8,131 bases of DNA from Chloroflexota bacterium (GTDB lineage Bacteria > Chloroflexota > UBA6077 > JADZDV01). Positions 5,746-8,131 of the stretch are shown piece by piece. Under the pieces are notes generated by a model. That model searched no databases and was not told the origin of the DNA. It was given only the letters and a program-made list of their open reading frames with translations. The stretch is taken from contig JADZDV010000038.1 of assembly GCA_020850915.1 (NCBI GenBank), positions 1 through 8,131 of the forward strand. The letters are read 5' to 3'. How positions within the stretch are numbered: the first letter of the stretch is position 1; the number at the start of each line of letters is the position of its first letter. The position numbers and the translations under genes are program-made.

Positions 5746-6537
5746 ATGACGCGTCCACGAGTGTACCGAGCCGAGGCGATTGTCCTGCGGCGGACCAATC
5801 TTGGTGAGGCGGACAAACTGCTCGTCCTGTTGACGAGGGCGAGCGGCAAGGTGCGCGTGGTGGCGCGCGGCGCGCGGCGACCTGGGAGCAGATTTGGTGG
5901 GAACCTCGAGCTGTTCTCGCTGGTGGATATCCTGCTGGCACGGGGCCGGGAGCTGGACGTTGTGACGCAGGCGGAGAGCCGCGAGTCCTATCGCCACCTG
6001 CGTGAGGACCTGCTCGCGACATCGTACGCGTTCTCTCTGGCCGAGATCACCGATCTACTGCTGGCGGAGCGGGACGACGCCCAGCCGGTCTTCCGCCAGC
6101 TCCAGCTTGCCCTTCGGGCGCTGGACAGGGGGCAGGCGACCGACCTGGTGGGCGGCCACTACCTGCTGGCCGTGCTGCGCCAGGTTGGGTACGGGCCTGA
6201 GCTGTTTGCCTGCCTCATCTGCCAGGAGCCGCTGACGCCGGTCACGAACTTCCTTGCGTTGGAGCAGGGCGGGGTGCTCTGCCCGCCCTGCAGCGCCCAG
6301 CGAGGCGAGGCTCGGCCGATCGACGCCGAGGTGCTGAAGGTGTTGCGGCACCTGGCGCGCACAGAGGACCCGGCAGACCTGCATCCCCGGCTGCCGGTGT
6401 CGACCGTCGCGGAATGCGAGCGGCTCATCCGGGCATTTGCTGAGTACCATCTGGAGCGGAGACTGCGAACGCCGGAGTTCATTGCACGCGTTCGTGACGC
6501 GGCGAGGGGCAGTTCGACGGCCGCGGGCCTCGTATAA
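5746..6537 (+). CDS. recO: DNA repair protein RecO
   Basis: RecO works in the RecFOR pathway, loading RecA onto SSB-coated single-stranded DNA and annealing strands. The 263-residue protein has an N-terminal OB fold (about 1-80: YRAEAIVLRRTNLGEADKLLVLLT, then GKVRVVARGARRPGSRFGG and LELFSLVDI). It also has the helical domain and a four-Cys zinc site: C156 and C159 in CLIC, C179 and C182 in CPPC. ATG 5746 follows rimM by three bases, with GGAGGG at 5733-5738 seven bases upstream. The stop TAA is embedded in the TATAAT at 6533-6538. RecO next to rimM is unusual and suggests the gene has joined the rpsP operon. Confidence 0.96.
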   Translation: MTRPRVYRAEAIVLRRTNLGEADKLLVLLTRASGKVRVVARGARRPGSRFGGNLELFSLVDILLARGRELDVVTQAESRESYRHLREDLLATSYAFSLAEITDLLLAERDDAQPVFRQLQLALRALDRGQATDLVGGHYLLAVLRQVGYGPELFACLICQEPLTPVTNFLALEQGGVLCPPCSAQRGEARPIDAEVLKVLRHLARTEDPADLHPRLPVSTVAECERLIRAFAEYHLERRLRTPEFIARVRDAARGSSTAAGLV

Positions 6538-6538
6538 T
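6533..6538 (+). promoter_or_regulatory. Perfect -10 (TATAAT) overlapping the recO stop, probable dnaX promoter
   Basis: TATAAT at 6533-6538 is an exact consensus -10 in very GC-rich surroundings and spans the recO TAA. Transcription would start near 6545, giving a leader of about 17 bases to GTG 6562. No good -35 is seen 16-18 bases upstream (the nearest is a weak TTCGAC at 6513-6518). Use as a promoter is inference from sequence and position. Confidence 0.45.
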
Positions 6539-6561
6539 CGGCGCACCCTGCCCGGAGAGTG

Positions 6562-8131
6562 GTGTTGCCAGAACCGAAAGCTGACCGTCGGGCGCTGTAT
6601 CTTCGCTGGCGACCAGCGCGCTTTGCCGACGTGGTGGGCCAGGAGCCCGTCGTTCGGACGCTTCGGAACGCGGCGGCGAGCGGGCGGCCAGGACACGCCT
6701 ACCTGCTGTGCGGTCCGCGAGGGACCGGCAAGACCAGCCTGGCGCGCATCTTCTACCGCGCTGTGAACTGCCTGAACCCAGAGGTCGGCGACCCCTGCGG
6801 CGTCTGTACCTCCTGCGAGGCCGCGCTGCACGGTCGAGCGATGGACCTGGTGGAGATCGATGCGGCGTCGAATCGCGGCATTGACGATATCAGGCAGCTT
6901 CGCGAGCGGGTGTCGTTCTCCCCTACTGACGCGCGCTACCGTGTCTACATCGTGGACGAGGCGCACGAGTTGACGGCACCAGCATGGGACGCCTTCTTGA
7001 AGACGCTCGAGGAGCCGCCGGCGCACACCATCTTCGTGCTGGCAACGACCGAGGCGCACAAAATACCTGGAACGATCGTCTCCCGCTGTCAGCGGTTCGA
7101 TCTGCGGCGGATCCCCGCCGCGGAGATTCGCAAGCAGCTTGCGCGCATCGCGCTCGACGAGGGGCTGGATGTGCAGGAGGGCGCGCTAGAGCGGTTGGCC
7201 CGAATGGGCAAGGGTGGTTTGCGGGACGCGATCAGCCTGCTGGACCAGGCGGCGGCGTACGGAGGCGGGCGAGTGGACATCGCCGCGCTGCGGGACATGC
7301 TCGGATTGGCGGACCCGGCGACGCTCCAGGGGCTGGTGGAGGCGGTGGTGGGGAAGGACGCTGGCGGCGCGCTCGTGGCCGTGGCGGACATGCTCGAGAA
7401 CGGCGCCGACCTGCGTCTCTCGGCGGACGAGATGACGACCTACGTGCGCGGACTGACGCTGCAGCAGGCGGGGGCGGCGCAGGCGCTGCGCGAAGAGCTT
7501 GCGCCGGAGGAGCTCGAGTGGCTCGCGGGCCTCGAGCGGCGGGCGGACGGACCACGCCTGCGCCAACTGCTGCTGACGGTCTCCGAGGCGCTGGCCAGGG
7601 TACGGGACGCGGCGCAGTTCCAGCTTCAGTTCGAGCTGGCGCTGCTCGAAGCATGCGACGCTGCCGCCACGGGCGAGACCGAGCAGCGCTCCACGACAGC
7701 AGCACCAGGCCCGCGTCGACCGGCTCGTGCGACGTCAGCGGACGACGTCCCGAGTCCGGGGACCGTCTCGGCGCCTCCGACACGGGTGGTCTCGTCCGGC
7801 GAGGCGAGCAGCGCTGACGATGCATCGGGCTCCGAACGACCGTTGAGGCCCTCGGCCACGGCAGCCAGGTCACGCGCGCTCGGGCGGGCAGCTCCCCCGC
7901 CAGACGACCGGCCGCCGTTCGACGATGCACCGCCGTTCTTCGACGAGCCACAGGAGTGGTCTGGCGTGGGCGACGATGCGCGCGCGGTCCCAGCGCCGGC
8001 CACAGAGCCGTCACGCGTCGTCCGTGAAGTCGAGGTGGGGGAGCTGAGTCTGGCGAGCATTCAGTCGCGGTGGACACGGCTGATCGAAGCGGTGGCCAAG
8101 CGCAATGCGTTTGTCGCGAGCTATCTCCAGC
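6562..8131 (+). CDS. dnaX: DNA polymerase III subunit gamma/tau, 3' end outside window
   Basis: DnaX is the ATPase of the clamp loader that opens and places the sliding clamp; the tau form also links the polymerases. The frame is open from 6562 to the window end (523 codons). Numbered from GTG 6562, it has LRWRPARFADVVGQE, Walker A GPRGTGKT (51-58), the four-Cys zinc site C70, C79, C82, C85, and Walker B IVDEAH (130-135). It also has LKTLEEPP, the arginine-finger SRC (R175), and the sensor-2-like GGLRDA (R221). A Pro/Ala/acidic linker (about 365-493, with PPFDDAPPFFDE at 451-462) leads to the start of a tau C-terminal domain (RW..LIEAVAKRNAFVASYL). GTG 6562 lies four bases and TTG 6565 seven bases after GGAG (6554-6557); either may be used. 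No slippery AAAAAAG frameshift site is visible in the part seen. Confidence 0.97.
   Translation, partial: MLPEPKADRRALYLRWRPARFADVVGQEPVVRTLRNAAASGRPGHAYLLCGPRGTGKTSLARIFYRAVNCLNPEVGDPCGVCTSCEAALHGRAMDLVEIDAASNRGIDDIRQLRERVSFSPTDARYRVYIVDEAHELTAPAWDAFLKTLEEPPAHTIFVLATTEAHKIPGTIVSRCQRFDLRRIPAAEIRKQLARIALDEGLDVQEGALERLARMGKGGLRDAISLLDQAAAYGGGRVDIAALRDMLGLADPATLQGLVEAVVGKDAGGALVAVADMLENGADLRLSADEMTTYVRGLTLQQAGAAQALREELAPEELEWLAGLERRADGPRLRQLLLTVSEALARVRDAAQFQLQFELALLEACDAAATGETEQRSTTAAPGPRRPARATSADDVPSPGTVSAPPTRVVSSGEASSADDASGSERPLRPSATAARSRALGRAAPPPDDRPPFDDAPPFFDEPQEWSGVGDDARAVPAPATEPSRVVREVEVGELSLASIQSRWTRLIEAVAKRNAFVASYLQ

Noticed and set aside
5177..6022. 281-codon minus-strand open frame across rimM and recO
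   Set aside because: Its translation is a low-complexity Pro/Arg/Ser/Ala mix with no family features, antisense to real genes.
6055..7059. 334-codon minus-strand open frame across recO and dnaX
   Set aside because: It is antisense to two well-identified genes and spans their boundary, with Arg/Gln-rich composition and no recognisable motif. Long antisense frames are expected at this GC content.
6562..8131. Programmed frameshift producing a short gamma form of DnaX
   Set aside because: No run of A or other slippery heptamer followed by a stem is visible in the part of dnaX inside the window.

Overview
The window is a GC-rich bacterial chromosomal segment of core housekeeping genes. GTG start codons are common, and several gene junctions overlap by four bases (ATGA or GTGA). 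The genes resemble those of a high-GC Gram-positive-like or Chloroflexota bacterium. I lean to Chloroflexota (Thermomicrobia-like) with low-to-moderate confidence. The basis is gene order, a DPPR-synthase-type UbiA protein, and an RpoA and an S16 that both carry long acidic tails. No mobile element, CRISPR array, tRNA or rRNA was seen.

Region 1 (1-2724, + strand) is the end of the large ribosomal-protein/RNA polymerase cluster: rpoA (5' end outside the window), rplQ, truA, rplM, rpsI. Spacing is tight (18 bp, 5 bp, then two 4-bp overlaps), so this is one co-transcribed and probably translationally coupled operon. It ends at a strong 14-bp hairpin at 2771-2815.

Region 2 (2896-4115, - strand) is a two-gene island that converges on region 1 and diverges from region 3. 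It holds a small single-pass membrane protein with a BON domain (3762-4115) and a UbiA-superfamily integral-membrane enzyme that closely resembles decaprenyl-phosphate phosphoribosyltransferase (2896-3765). The two overlap by GTGA. That junction fixes the enzyme's start at GTG 3765 and shows that the longer ATG-initiated reading from 3888 is wrong.

Region 3 (4458-8131, + strand) is rpsP, khpA, rimM, recO and dnaX (cut by the window end). The first three form the usual S16 / KH-protein / 16S-processing module. Instead of continuing to trmD-rplS, the cluster runs into two DNA repair and replication genes. A promoter candidate lies upstream of rpsP. A perfect TATAAT overlaps the recO stop codon and probably serves dnaX.

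The window is mostly ordinary. The points worth a second look are the BON/UbiA pair and its start correction, the apparent loss of a normal start codon in rimM (GCG at the ideal distance from a strong Shine-Dalgarno), a direct repeat flanking that leader, and the acidic tails on RpoA and S16. I found no convincing undescribed multi-gene system.
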